Shown here: one piece after another, positions 1 to 10,520 of the stretch
Layout: each line of letters starts with the position of its first letter
Numbering within the stretch: the stretch's first letter is position 1
NCBI GenBank assembly: GCA_949318235.1
Contig: OX439127.1
Location: 14,238,324-14,302,323, forward strand
DNA length: 64,000 nt
Direction of reading: 5' to 3'
Origin: Ecdyonurus torrentis
Taxonomy: Eukaryota > Arthropoda > Insecta > Ephemeroptera > Heptageniidae
The notes under the pieces: generated by a model
Seen by the model: only the letters and a program-made list of their open reading frames with translations
Databases searched by the model: none
What the model was told of the DNA's origin: nothing
Translations under genes and position numbers: made by a program

Positions 1-126
1 TCGGGAGTCGGAGTGGGAGTTATTATTATTATTATTATTTGAGGCAGAAAATGTTGGAATGGTTTGCAGAGACTCAATAATAAAACAAATTCAAGTAATC
101 ATGCGTGACAATAACAATAATTTTAT

Positions 127-164
<38 letters not shown>

Positions 165-480
165 TAATATATAATATTGGTAATTTGATGTACCTAAAGC
201 ATGATTTTCAAAAAAAAAAAAAAAAAAAAAAAAGTTTTATACAAATTATGGTGCGTGTGTGCGCCAAATTTTGTGAAATGGTGCAATATCATACAAGGCA
301 TCCACTGCTGTTTTCTGATGAAATTAATAGATGCAAATTGTTTAAAATATGCACAATATTTTTTAATCCATCTTAGCAACTTTTTTCTTCATTTGTAGAA
401 TAAAATGGTAAATTATTCATGCAGAACGAAACATACAGTAAGTCAGTAGGTCACATTATTACGTAGCCGAAAACACCTAC
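1..480. other. AT-rich interval with (TTA)n, (TA)n and poly-A
   Basis: This interval holds a short (TTA)n tract near 20-40, a broken (TA)n tract at 131-175 and a 23-base poly-A at 211-233. The open frames here read through these tracts and resemble no protein I know. I see no gene. Confidence 0.7.
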
Positions 481-502
481 ACAAAGAAGCACAAGGAGAT
501 AC

Positions 503-523
503 AAAAAAAAAAAAAAAAAAAAA
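503..523. repeat. Poly-A tract
   Basis: A run of 21 A. It lies just before the more complex interval at 540-775. It could be the A-tail of a minus-strand retro-insertion or a plain homopolymer; no polyadenylation signal settles it. Confidence 0.85.
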
Positions 524-539
524 TCTGGAAAATAAGCTT

Positions 540-775
540 CCTCTTCTTTTTGTGTGATGAGGGCAAGAGTCAAGGCAACATGTAAGAGACAAGGGAGGCG
601 TTGCGGGTGTGTCAGCAAAAAGGTAAGGGGTAGGGGTTGCTGCCACGAGTTGCTGAGTGACGTTGATGCTTTGATCGACCTGCTCCGGAAAGAGAAAAAG
701 TGCTATCTCTCTTGTGTCTTCCAACACTACTGTAATGTTCAGAGATGTTGCTTGTGTAATTAGCCACCTCCCCAA
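540..775. other. Complex, higher-GC interval of unknown nature
   Basis: This stretch is clearly richer in G and C than its flanks. It has open frames on both strands: about 69 codons plus (554-763) and about 110 codons minus (443-775, which runs through the poly-A). The plus frame has a consensus-like splice donor (AAG|GTAAGG) near 619. The proteins match nothing I recognise. It could be a fragment of an exon or an old repeat; the evidence is weak. Confidence 0.25.
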
Positions 776-936
776 CTAAATTCTGCGCTAAAAGTAATGT
801 AAGTACTTTATATATATGGGAGTACTGGTGAAAGAATAATTCAAATGTATATGATAAAGTCTATTTCTCTGTATATAATGTAGTATGTATATACAAAGTG
901 TTAAATATTATCTTTTATAATATAGTAGTCAATAAT

Positions 937-939
<3 letters not shown>

Positions 940-987
<48 letters not shown>
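940..987. repeat. (AG)n microsatellite
   Basis: An uninterrupted 48-base (AG)n array. A shorter broken GA tract lies at 1024-1041. Confidence 0.97.
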
Positions 988-990
<3 letters not shown>

Positions 991-2187
991 GAAAATAATT
1001 TATTCCCTCTAGAGATTTAAATTGAGAGAGAGAGAAAGAGATTACGTTTTGCATGGTTGTGTGAAGTACAATGAGCAATCAATTAGATGATTGCATGCAG
1101 TCATGTTCAACTGACTATTTACGCCTTTCATCTTTGTGTGCACTCTAATAAATCAATTAGCGCACATTGTTCACTATATTCTCTTCATCTGGAATCTATT
1201 CATGTAGTTATTTTATTTCCTGCACAAAGGTAAATTTGTTTAATGAGACATATAGTATTTTTTTTTATATATATAATAGTTTATTACATATAACATAAAT
1301 ATGGTCATAAAAAGAGGAAAATGCATTTTTATCCTTGCACTTCGACTTCCCGCCAATAAGTAATGTTGAAAAGGTTGCCTACATTACAGGCAAACTATCA
1401 TAATATCTAGAAATCATTCATATTACGTAATTATCATAAATGCAAGAATATAAACATTAACTAATTATTTAAATATTTTCTCAAGCAATTTTAAAAAAAC
1501 GTATAATCATACTTCCTAAATTCAAAAATAAATTATAATGAAAAAGTTTTAATTTGTCCCCTATTTATTTATTAACTAAAAAAGTTAGCACATTACATGT
1601 ATTTTTGAAGTAGTAGTGGTTTAATTTTGTTTATGTTTATATGGACGTTGGAGCTTATAGGTCTTAAGGGAGTGTATTTGTAGACTTGGAATACTAGTTG
1701 TAGGTACCATGTAAGTTATGTTATATTATATTGCATTACTTCTGGTGAGTCATTACGTCACATTTTAGCGCAAATATATACCTATACAGTAGACCAACCT
1801 CGAATACTTTGTTCCTTATATACTCTGTATGTATGTAGTTTGCGTGAGTGAGCACCAATTCCCATTACCAGCCTTTCAGCTCACTCACTTTACTCACTCT
1901 TCTGGGACTATTTCGTTTTTTTTTTTTTTTTTTTTTTTTTTTTCCTTTTCCCTCTATATTATGTACTTTTTCTTCGTTCTCTATTCATTCTATTGCATTA
2001 CTGTGCTTTGGTTGCAATTGGATGAACATCAACTTAGTAAGACTTGAGAATAAATAGTAAACTGGGAATAAACATTAGGCTCACTAAATCTTTTTTTTTT
2101 CTTTTGTACTGTACTTTCAAGCTATACAAAACTAAATTGATACAAAATTTTTATTCATAAATTATACACATTGTTTTTTGTTTTTTT

Positions 2188-2189
<2 letters not shown>
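988..2189. other. Unassigned AT-rich DNA with poly-T
   Basis: Nothing recognisable as a gene. The only repeat of note is a 28-base poly-T at 1916-1943. The stretch at 1620-1900 is slightly richer in GC, but its frames do not resemble a known protein. Confidence 0.7.

Positions 2190-2235
<46 letters not shown>
2190..2235. repeat. (CT)n microsatellite
   Basis: A pure 46-base (CT)n array preceded by a T-rich tract. Confidence 0.97.
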
Positions 2236-2237
<2 letters not shown>

Positions 2238-3300
2238 TTTCCAATAACAAAATTGTATAAAGAAACATGAGATACATTTTATCTCATAGAAAGTAATACT
2301 TTTATTTTCTAACTATAAAATTAAAAATATGTATTAAAATCGTTTCATAGCAACATTAATCCTTATTTTTATGTAACTTAGATTAATGGTTACTTATCAA
2401 TGATTCATATTTCTGTTCGTATCTTTTTGATTTTATATTATTTTATATAAAAACATAGTAAATGGTTATTACTATGAAGTATATCAATTAATGTAAGCAT
2501 ACTATGGAAATGATTCATGTTTAATACAATTTTATCTATTAATGTAATATCATTGGTATCATTGTTGTACGTATACTGTATGTATACCTCAGTTAATTGG
2601 GACACCAACATGACTTCAACATTGGCAACTGAACTGTATAATGGTTAGCTGGACAAAAGTTAGATTTATATGATATCCACAGCTGAGAGCAACGGAGCAC
2701 GAAGAAATGCAGTTAATAGAACTAGAAGATTTGTGAACATTTCTTGTTGGTACCAAGATCTTAGTGATATAAATAAATTGTTGATAATTTTTATTGTATA
2801 AAATATTGGTACAATTAATAATGTTCCCAATGCACATAACGTTCAAAATATCTTCAAAATTAAAACTAAACAGGTCGATGATTTGAAAAAATTATAGTAT
2901 AATGCATGTAAATTTTGTGTAGTTCGTTTTTTTTATAAATATTCTCATATCTCAATTAAATATTTCCAATAATAGAATAAAAAAAGAATTTATAATCTAA
3001 GCATATTTAATTACAACATTCTATTTTATATGAACATAGAAATATTGTCTGTGTAAACAAACAAAAGTTATTAAAATATAAATTGTCATTGCTGTTTATT
3101 TTAAATATGTTATTTAAATTAGAATATACATATTATATAATTATTACGTACTCTTATTACCAATCTATACGTGAAATAGTTATTTTTTATTTTATTTTTT
3201 TAATTTAACAACAGATTTTTTTTTAGAACTCAATTTGGTCTCCATTGCTATTATTATAGTACTACAATAATTACTATACTTTGCGTTTGCGATGAATATC
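2236..3300. other. Unassigned AT-rich DNA
   Basis: No gene or repeat is recognised. A 76-codon minus-strand frame at 2616-2846 has a serine/cysteine-rich stretch but no family signature and no splice context I would trust. Confidence 0.65.
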
Positions 3301-3302
3301 AC

Positions 3303-3409
3303 AATCACACACACACACACTCACAATGTGATTGTATGTGTGTAATACAATATACATACATATATACATACATACATACATACATACATACATACATACA
3401 TACATACAC
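3303..3409. repeat. (CA)n and (TACA)n microsatellites
   Basis: A short (CA)n tract at about 3306-3320 is followed, after a GT-rich spacer, by a (TACA)n array at about 3352-3408. Confidence 0.93.
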
Positions 3410-3656
3410 TGATACACACATAGTATAGAATTATAATATTATAATATGAATAATACACTTTCTTTCTAAATGTCAATGTGCGTTTTGTTAAGGTGATATA
3501 GGACTTTTGTCATTGAAAATTGAGGCCATTATTTCTTCTTTATTATTATTATTTCGTTAGTATTTATTTTTAATCACTTTGTAGAAGGTTCAATTTATAA
3601 ACTACTGCATATAAAAAATATGTAAAGCTTTGTATCACATCAACTTTAGCATTTGT

Positions 3657-4002
3657 TTAAAGTAATAGACCAGAGAAAAACATAAGCATTTATATCACAA
3701 AACACTTAATGGGATTTACATATTATATAACATTAGTTTGTCTCAAATCCCAACAGTAACCCCGTAGCAGTGATCAGAAAATTCGATTAATGCAATCCGC
3801 ACAACATTTTCATACTAATTTTTGCATGTTTCTGACGTCATAAAGATGAATTTTCACGCAAATTGCATAATTTACAGTATTTTCACGCTCTCTCGTTGGG
3901 CTACATTAACATTCTGATAAAAATTGTCATGAGTTTTGAAGATCCCATTTCGTGTTTATTCATTAAAAAGCACGTGTTGTTTTATGTGGTCTTTGGATTT
4001 AA
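3657..4002 (+). mobile_element. TTAA-flanked MITE, family M, copy 1
   Basis: A 346-bp copy of a family present four times here. It begins TTAAAGTAATAGACC and ends with the inverted counterpart GGTCTTTGGATTTAA, so it has terminal inverted repeats bounded by TTAA. Shared internal landmarks are GTAGCAGTGATCAGAAAA, TGACGTCA (3833-3840), CACGCAAATTGCATA and GATCCCATTTCGTGTTTA. It has no coding capacity. TTAA duplication is known from piggyBac-type transposition, but the termini are not classic piggyBac ends, so the superfamily is left open. Confidence 0.8.
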
Positions 4003-4833
4003 CGTTTAAGTAACTGAATTGATTCTTAAATTTAGTTATTGCAAATATTAAGCTGTGTCTCATTACTTTTTGTAGTAAATTTTACAACTTAAAAATATAC
4101 TAATAAGTGTAGTCACGAGTGCGTGAAGTACAGTCCGGATAGCCAGCATTTAAAACACATTATATGGTGGCTTCTAAAAAATTATTGTCCTAATTGTAGA
4201 GGCTAAAACGCAGAGTATTTAAGCTGAGTACCTCAAAATAACGGCTTTTGCAAGTAACTGTTTGATATTTTAACTGCTGCATTTAATTTATATAACTTTT
4301 TTTTTTTTTTTTTACATACTAATTTCAACTTATCATTTACTTTAAATAAAAATTTTGCAAATAATGTTGCATTTTATTATTAAGGTATGCGTTTTATGAA
4401 GGGAAAAAAATATCATGCTGACAGGATATAAAATTTAAACCGTACGTATAGCAACACCAATAACTTAATAGGAAAGTGGAAAAGTTTGGTTCAATTTCTA
4501 CATTGAAATACATTTCAAAACTTGTTTGCTCGATGAATGCTCTCTGCTGAACACTCAAAGCTCTTTTTCTTTGACAGCACATTTTTTTCTTTTTCAACAG
4601 GATTTCCTTTATTGAAATCTGATGAATATATAAAACTAGGTCATATTTTGAGTAAAATATAAAAGCATTCCATGTAAAAGAAACATTTTATAATATTCAA
4701 GTCTACAAAATTAAATTTTATACAAAGAATGCAAAATTCTTTTTAAATATTTTATCATAAATATATAAAATTAAGTTATAGCATAAATTTTATAGAATAA
4801 AAAATGGCTTGCAAGTTGTCTATTCCTCTTATA
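4003..4833. other. Unassigned AT-rich DNA between two MITE copies
   Basis: No gene is recognised. A 67-codon minus frame at 4394-4597 lacks any family signature. A poly-T tract lies near 4298-4313. Confidence 0.65.
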
Positions 4834-5159
4834 TTAAAGGCATAGAAAACATTTGCATTTACATAACAAAACACTTGATGGGACTTACATAAATAACATT
4901 AGTTGGTCTCAAAACCCAACTGTAGCGCCGTAGCAGTGATCAGAAAATTTCGATTTATGCAACCTGCACAACATTTTTATACTAGTTTTTGCCTGTTTAT
5001 GACGTCATAAACAGGAATATTCACGCAAATTGCATACTTTACATTTTTTACAAGCTCTCTTGTGGGGCCACATTTACATTCTGGTAAAAAATATCATCAG
5101 TTTTTTAGATCCCATTTCGTGTTTAGAACATGTTGTTTCAATGTTTTCTATGCCTTTAA
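4834..5159 (+). mobile_element. TTAA-flanked MITE, family M, copy 2
   Basis: A 326-bp copy with the clearest termini of the family: it starts TTAAAGGCATAGAAAAC and ends GTTTTCTATGCCTTTAA, exact reverse complements of each other. It has the same internal landmarks as copy 1, including TGACGTCA at 5000-5007. It abuts repeat A copy 1 on its right. Confidence 0.85.
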
Positions 5160-5363
5160 CCATTAAAATGGTCCATTTTTGTTTATTTTGCATTAAACTA
5201 ATTATCACTGATACTAATTTTAAATGATTGATTGAAAACTCTAACACTATGCATAATTAAAAAGCGTACTGCCATATTTATAAAATAGCGAGAAGCGGTC
5301 ACCTAGAGAATTGTACTCCTACTGCGAGAAACAGCTAATTTTTGGTACCTATAATATAATATA

Positions 5364-5370
<7 letters not shown>

Positions 5371-5459
<89 letters not shown>
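5371..5459. repeat. (TA)n microsatellite inside repeat A copy 1
   Basis: An 89-base (AT)n array. At the same place copy 2 has a ~52-base (TA)n and copy 3 has a short A-rich tract, so the expansion came after copying. Confidence 0.97.
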
Positions 5460-5461
<2 letters not shown>

Positions 5462-5534
5462 CCCTTCGTACTTTTCTCCCTCACTTTTTTTAGGGGAAGC
5501 ATGTTGTTAAGAAGTTATTTCTATATATTTTAAC

Positions 5535-5538
<4 letters not shown>

Positions 5539-5592
<54 letters not shown>
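5539..5592. repeat. (GA)n microsatellite inside repeat A copy 1
   Basis: A 54-base (GA)n. The homologous site is 25-bp interrupted GA in copy 2 and a few units in copy 3. Confidence 0.97.
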
Positions 5593-5595
<3 letters not shown>

Positions 5596-6134
5596 TGAAG
5601 CTTGACTCCGTCAATAATACTTAGTGGCTTGACTGGCTTGTCAGTGTGATAGTCATATTATACAACATAATTATTCTTCTTTTTTTTACCAAAAAAGTCG
5701 ATTTAGAGAGATTAGAACGGATACACCTGAATGTCCCAGGAAATAGCGCTCAGATGCACAATTATAATTTGACAATGCTTGAAATATAGCTATAAATAAA
5801 AACACTACCTAAGTGGTTATCATGAATGAACATGTTTCTGTCTATTTTCTTAGCTTACCTCGGTTTTTCTATTCTTTCAATCATATGATTTGCTATACAA
5901 ATGTAATGTGCATTTTATCATCAGATTACTAAAAACAATTTTACTTGTACTTTTACTCCGATTTTGCACTCAAAAGTATAAATTTTACTGAAATTTGCAG
6001 TGTATTTGTCGTACGTAAACCTTATGGAGCGCCTTATATAGCGCCTTTTTCAATTCTCACGAAGCAGGACGCAAAGCATGCAAAGTTTCACGATCCAGGG
6101 CGGCACCCTGGCGCGCCCTGCCTCCACTACACCC

Positions 6135-6136
<2 letters not shown>

Positions 6137-6218
<82 letters not shown>
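6137..6218. repeat. (TA)n microsatellite
   Basis: An 82-base (TA)n array at the right end of repeat A copy 1, close to the palindrome that follows. Confidence 0.97.
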
Positions 6219-6225
<7 letters not shown>

Positions 6226-6232
6226 ATTATGC

Positions 6233-6372
6233 AACTTTTTGCAAATGAATTGCAACATGTATTTTGTAAGTAAAACAAAATAAATAATATACATGCATAT
6301 ATGTATATGCATGTATATTATTTATTTTGTTTTACTTACAAAATACATGTTGCAATTCATTTGCAAAAAGTT
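6233..6372. repeat. Near-perfect 140-bp palindrome (hairpin)
   Basis: Two 70-base arms with no spacer, centred between 6302 and 6303. Reading outward, every base pairs except the central T/G pair. The outer ends are AACTTTTTGCAAATG and CATTTGCAAAAAGTT. Either strand would fold into a long stem. It carries no coding frame and has no other copy in the window. It could be a fold-back transposon end, a recent inverted duplication or a small-RNA hairpin source. Confidence 0.95.
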
Positions 6373-6766
6373 TATTTTAATTTTGCATGAGTAATTATTA
6401 TAATGGAAAAATACTAATGCAGAGTAATGGCTTGTTCACACGGAGTAACATTTAAATTGTGAAATAAATTTGATTGCATGTGATTTTTTTGATTCTTTAA
6501 AATAAAATTCACACGGAGTCAAGTTGATTGCACATTCAAACTATTGTTCCATATGAATAATCCTTGAATATAAGTTACAATATACATTATATATAAATAT
6601 TATTTATATATATATACACATATTATGTATAACCATTTTCTAAAATGTAATACATTAACATAATGATAGTGTGCATTGCAAATTGACACTTTTTTGTGCA
6701 TATAAAATAAGCTAGAAGAGAATGAAAGTAAGATATTTTATATAATATAAATGTATATATATATAT
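6373..6766. other. Unassigned AT-rich DNA
   Basis: AT-rich sequence. The phrase CACACGGAGT occurs twice (about 6437 and 6511), each followed by related AT-rich sequence, which suggests a small diverged tandem duplication. No gene is seen. Confidence 0.6.
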
Positions 6767-7240
6767 GTTAGCTTCCATACGCGAATTCGCGTCCGAAGCA
6801 GTCAAAATAGCGCGAACGCGTTGGGATCATGTGTGAAGCTTCATGATGCGAAATCCGTGTCCGGAGCATGGCAAATTTAATCCTAACGCGTTCAGTTCAA
6901 GTTGAAAATTTTGAACGCGTCGGGCTCAAATTGAAAATGTTAAGACGCGTTGAGAACATGCAGAATTGGTCTTATTGCGTTGGGACAAAAATTGAAAATT
7001 CCCAACGCGTTGTGATTTGTAACCACTTATATGTAACTTATTATGTAACCACAATTATATTAAAATTAGCCACTTTTGAAAAGTAAAGGAATAAGGAATC
7101 GCAAGGACTGGTTCATTGCAATTGCATAAAATTTTGTGCTAGTAGATTTTGATTTTGCAAAAACTAAATACAGAAAAAAAAAATTATAAAAAGGGGAGTT
7201 TGTTATGCAACTGTTTCATAAAACTTTGCCAAAAAAAAAT

Positions 7241-7266
7241 AAATAAATAAAAAAAAAAAAAAAAAA
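7241..7266. repeat. Interrupted poly-A
   Basis: A-rich tract with AAAT interruptions inside the TIR element's interior. Confidence 0.8.
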
Positions 7267-7933
7267 CGGAAAATGAAAATAAACTTTCTCAATTCAGAAA
7301 ATGTGAAGATCGAAGACGTATTATTATGTTTTATTACGCATGTTAAGGTATAATTATTTTATTATAAACTAATACATTGAATTTTTTTTTTTGCTTATAA
7401 AATTAAAAAAATATGTGTTTTGAGCAAGGTAGATTTGAAACGAATGCGTGGATTAGTGGTTAATCCTCGCGGCTATGTAGATTGAGAAAATATTAAAAAT
7501 AAACTATAACCTAGCTGTTAAGTATGTAATTATACATTCTCTGTAATTTTTTATTTTACTTACATTTTTAGGGATAACTTAAGATGAAATATGTAAATTA
7601 AGAGCCATTTATAAACCGTTAACCATAATAATCACTTAATATTTGCGCACCAACAATACACATCAACTATTCAAATTCAAACATTTCCTTTGCATAATAT
7701 TCTGTTTTCAATAACCACTATGATGAAATTATAAGCATGTTTTCCGCTTGGAGGCAAACATTTAACTAAAATATACGTATGAGAAAATAAAATTAAATAT
7801 TGTTAACACTGGATAAAATAAGGTAGACTTAAACTTTGAACCAATGTAAGGGAAAGTTTAGTCATCATAGATAAATTTTGTAAGTATATGATATCAAATA
7901 CATATTTTACTTCTTTATTTAAAATACGGCGTG

Positions 7934-7936
7934 TTC

Positions 7937-7969
<33 letters not shown>
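7934..7969. repeat. (CT)n microsatellite
   Basis: About 36 bases of CT repeat with one interruption, inside the interior of the 1.8-kb TIR element. Confidence 0.93.
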
Positions 7970-8673
7970 GCTGATAAAATTATTATGGTACATTCACATA
8001 TATATATTCAAAAGCAAAATAATCTCACGTAAAACAATGTTATTCAGCAACTTGCTGCGCAAAGTTTGCAATGAAATGTTTTCAATTGTTGCAACGTGTA
8101 AATGTTTAGGATTTTTCAATAAAAAGAAAAATAATTTTTAAAAATATTCAAATTATGGTATATGGTTCGTTCATTGCAAATGGTCCATTAAAAATTTTAA
8201 ATAAAGAAATTTTTGGCAAAAAACAACAACAAACAAACATATAAAGCCTTTTAAATTTTGCTATAATTATTATTACTTAATTTATTTTGGAATATTTAAT
8301 ATAAATCATTATATTATACCGAAACGCGTTGGGTATTTTCAATTTTTGTCCCAACGCAATAATACCAATTCTGCATGTTCTCAACGCGTCATAACATTTC
8401 CAATTTGAGCCCAACGCGTTCAAAAATTTCAACTTGAACTGAACGCGTTGGGATTAAATTTGCCATGCTCCGAACACGAATTTCGCATCATGAAGCTTCA
8501 CACATGATCCCAACGCGTTCGCGCTATTTTGACCGCTTCGGACGCGAATTCGCGTATGGAAGCTAACATATATATTACGTTATATGACTTTAAGCGTACG
8601 AACATGGGGTCAATATAACCCTCATCATTTTGATTCAAAATTTAAGAAATAAAAATGATTTATTAAATTAAGT

Positions 8674-9524
8674 TCAATGTGAGACTGAAACAGTGAAAAT
8701 TGCAAAGAAAACAAAATTTTTGGGCATAATAATTGATGAAAATCTAAGATGGTGTGACCATATTGAATATATTTCTAAAAAACTTGCATCTACAATTTTT
8801 GCGATTCGAGAACTTAAACATGAAAGTCAAATGAATTGTTTAATTTCTATGTATTTTGCTAATTTTCACTGTCATGTTAAATATGGTGTGGTCTGTTGGG
8901 GATCGATGCAAGTAGAATATTTAAACTACAAAAAAAAAAAGTCATACAAATAATATGTGGTGCTAAATTTAGAGCAGAATGTAGAGATCTATTCAAAAAT
9001 TTAAATATATTAACTTTGCCTTGTGTTTTTATTATGGAATGTGCTATGAAAGTGAAACACAATATTGAATTCTTTAAAAGCCATGAAACTAATCATAAAC
9101 ATAATACTAGAAATACAAATAAAATTAAAATTATATATAAAAGAACTGAAATATATAATAAGGGTCCATTCTGTAGTTTTCTGAATATCTATAATAAATT
9201 GCCTTTAGATATGAGAAAGCAAAATGATTTAATAGCTTTTAAAAAACAACTAAAATTTTTCCTATTAAATAAGCAGTATTATTCAATTGATAAATATATG
9301 AATGATGAAATAATATAAATACAAATTATAATTTTATACATATATAAGTTAAATTATTATTATATTATTAAAGTGTTGATTCTTTTTTGTTTTATCTGTA
9401 TGTTGTAAATACTTTGACAATCATTTCTATAAATTGTCATTTATGGCAATAACCTAGACTAATGCATTGGATTGTATTATGTATGTTGGATAAAAGAAAT
9501 GAATAAAGAATTTTGAATTCTTAA
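8674..9524 (+). pseudogene. LINE reverse transcriptase, C-terminal remnant
   Basis: Two overlapping frames together spell the C-terminal part of a non-LTR retrotransposon reverse transcriptase. The first (about 8674-8953) contains FLGIIIDENLRWCDHI, the thumb-region block found in many LINEs. The second (8896-9318) continues with IICGAKFRAECRDLF, HNTRNTNK and FNIYNKLP-like sequence (actual FLNIYNKLPLDMRK), ending in YYSIDKYM, the usual tail of Jockey/CR1-type ORF2 proteins. The frame changes at a poly-A run at 8929-8941, probably slippage. The palm domain and endonuclease are missing, so the copy is 5'-truncated. An AATAAA signal at about 9501 marks the 3' end. Not functional. Confidence 0.85.
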
Positions 9525-10430
9525 TGTAAGCAATAAATAAGTTTTTATTTTTAAGTCTTTTTAGTATAGAAATATGTTGATCTTAAATTTTAAATCTATC
9601 AATTTGACGTGATCATGCTTTCATGCCACTGATTGTAAAAAATAAATAAATAATTACCTAAGGTTATATTTCTTAAATTAATAATGATATTTATTTCCAA
9701 ATAAAGTCATTAAATAATAATATAAAAATAAACTTTATACCATTAAACTCTAATCGTTTTATATTTCTTTCAGCATATTGGTTATTTGATCCAAAAGTGT
9801 GATATCAATAGCACGAAACAGATTCATTGGTGATTTTAAAAGACAAAAAGATCATATGACATACAAAGGATAACAAGTAGACGAGAAGTTATAAAAACTG
9901 AAGGCGATTCATTTATTTGACCGAGCTCTTGTTCTAAAGGAAATGGTTTCCACTTAATTCACTGGCTCGTATTCGATTCACAATCACAACTGCTAAAATA
10001 AGTTTTTAACCCAGGTGCGAGGATTTGCGAAAGTCTAATGCATTGAGGAAACACTTGCATGAATGCAGTGTCAACCAATCCACGCAAATTAGTCACATAA
10101 TAAGGGGTTGGAATCATAGTCATGACTTACGATCGTATTCGATCACTATGTGAGGAGTTTGCTAATACCAATGTTTATTTATTTTCATACTTTTTTTTTT
10201 TATTATTATTTTTTTTTTTAAAACCAATCTTTTTTTAGGCTATACAACTTTATTATTTCATAATACAACTTGAATTGTATCTAAGCCAAACTATACTTCC
10301 TTGTTAAACTTTGGTAGTCAGCCTGTTAAGTTTTATCTGAGTAGAGCATCTCGTTCAATTCTCCCACTTATTCTTTTCCTACACTCTTCGTCTTCATTCT
10401 CCTCTTATATTTGCCGTCTACTTTGCGATC
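9525..10430. other. Unassigned AT-rich DNA
   Basis: No gene is recognised. A pyrimidine tract ending in CAG near 9760-9773 looks like a splice acceptor, but no open exon with a donor follows. Confidence 0.6.
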
Positions 10431-10436
10431 GATAAC

Positions 10437-10520
10437 TATAAAAGAACCCTTGCGACTACTCTGAACGCTCTAAACCTAAAATCTTTCAAGCTTATTTTGA
10501 CGTCACCTTTTTATAAAGAC
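10437..10520 (+). promoter_or_regulatory. Possible TATA/CRE promoter-like cluster
   Basis: TATAAAAG lies at 10437-10444. A consensus CRE (TGACGTCA, 10498-10505) is followed seven bases later by TATAAA (10512-10517), an arrangement used in CREB-driven promoters. The surrounding interval is less AT-extreme than its flanks. No downstream exon is identified, and TATAAA is common by chance in AT-rich DNA, so this is a weak call. Confidence 0.2.

Larger units (their letters stand above)
5167..6136 (+). repeat. Interspersed repeat A, copy 1 (5'-truncated)
   Basis: This block shares order and sequence with 25061-25976 and 43719-44519. Shared landmarks are GCATAATTAAAAAGCGTACT, AGCGAGAAGCGGTCACC, GGAAATAGCGCTCAGATGCA and AAGCATGCAAAGTTTCACGA. 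It contains an expanded (TA)n at 5371-5459 and an expanded (GA)n at 5539-5592; both are short or nearly absent in copy 3. It lacks the upstream ~540 bp present in copies 2 and 3. The right end carries a GC-rich hairpin (GGGCGGCACCCTGG-like). It has no coding capacity. Confidence 0.85.
6767..8567. mobile_element. 1.8-kb TIR element with AACGCGTT subterminal arrays
   Basis: The left 245 bp (6767-7011) and right 245 bp (8323-8567) are inverted repeats of each other with high identity. The termini read GTTAGCTTCCATACGCGAAT and its reverse complement. Each arm carries about six spaced copies of AACGCGTT or close variants, often followed by GGG. The interior (7012-8322) is AT-rich, contains a (CT)n tract and has no transposase-like frame, so the copy is non-autonomous. 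TA-rich sequence flanks both ends; a TA target duplication is likely but masked by (TA)n. Superfamily unknown. Long TIRs with repeated subterminal motifs are known from several DNA-transposon groups, where such motifs bind transposase. Confidence 0.85.

Noticed and set aside
3303..3409. CRISPR-like or other spaced array in the TACA and MITE regions
   Set aside because: Repeats are simple tandem units without unique spacers, and the DNA is clearly eukaryotic.
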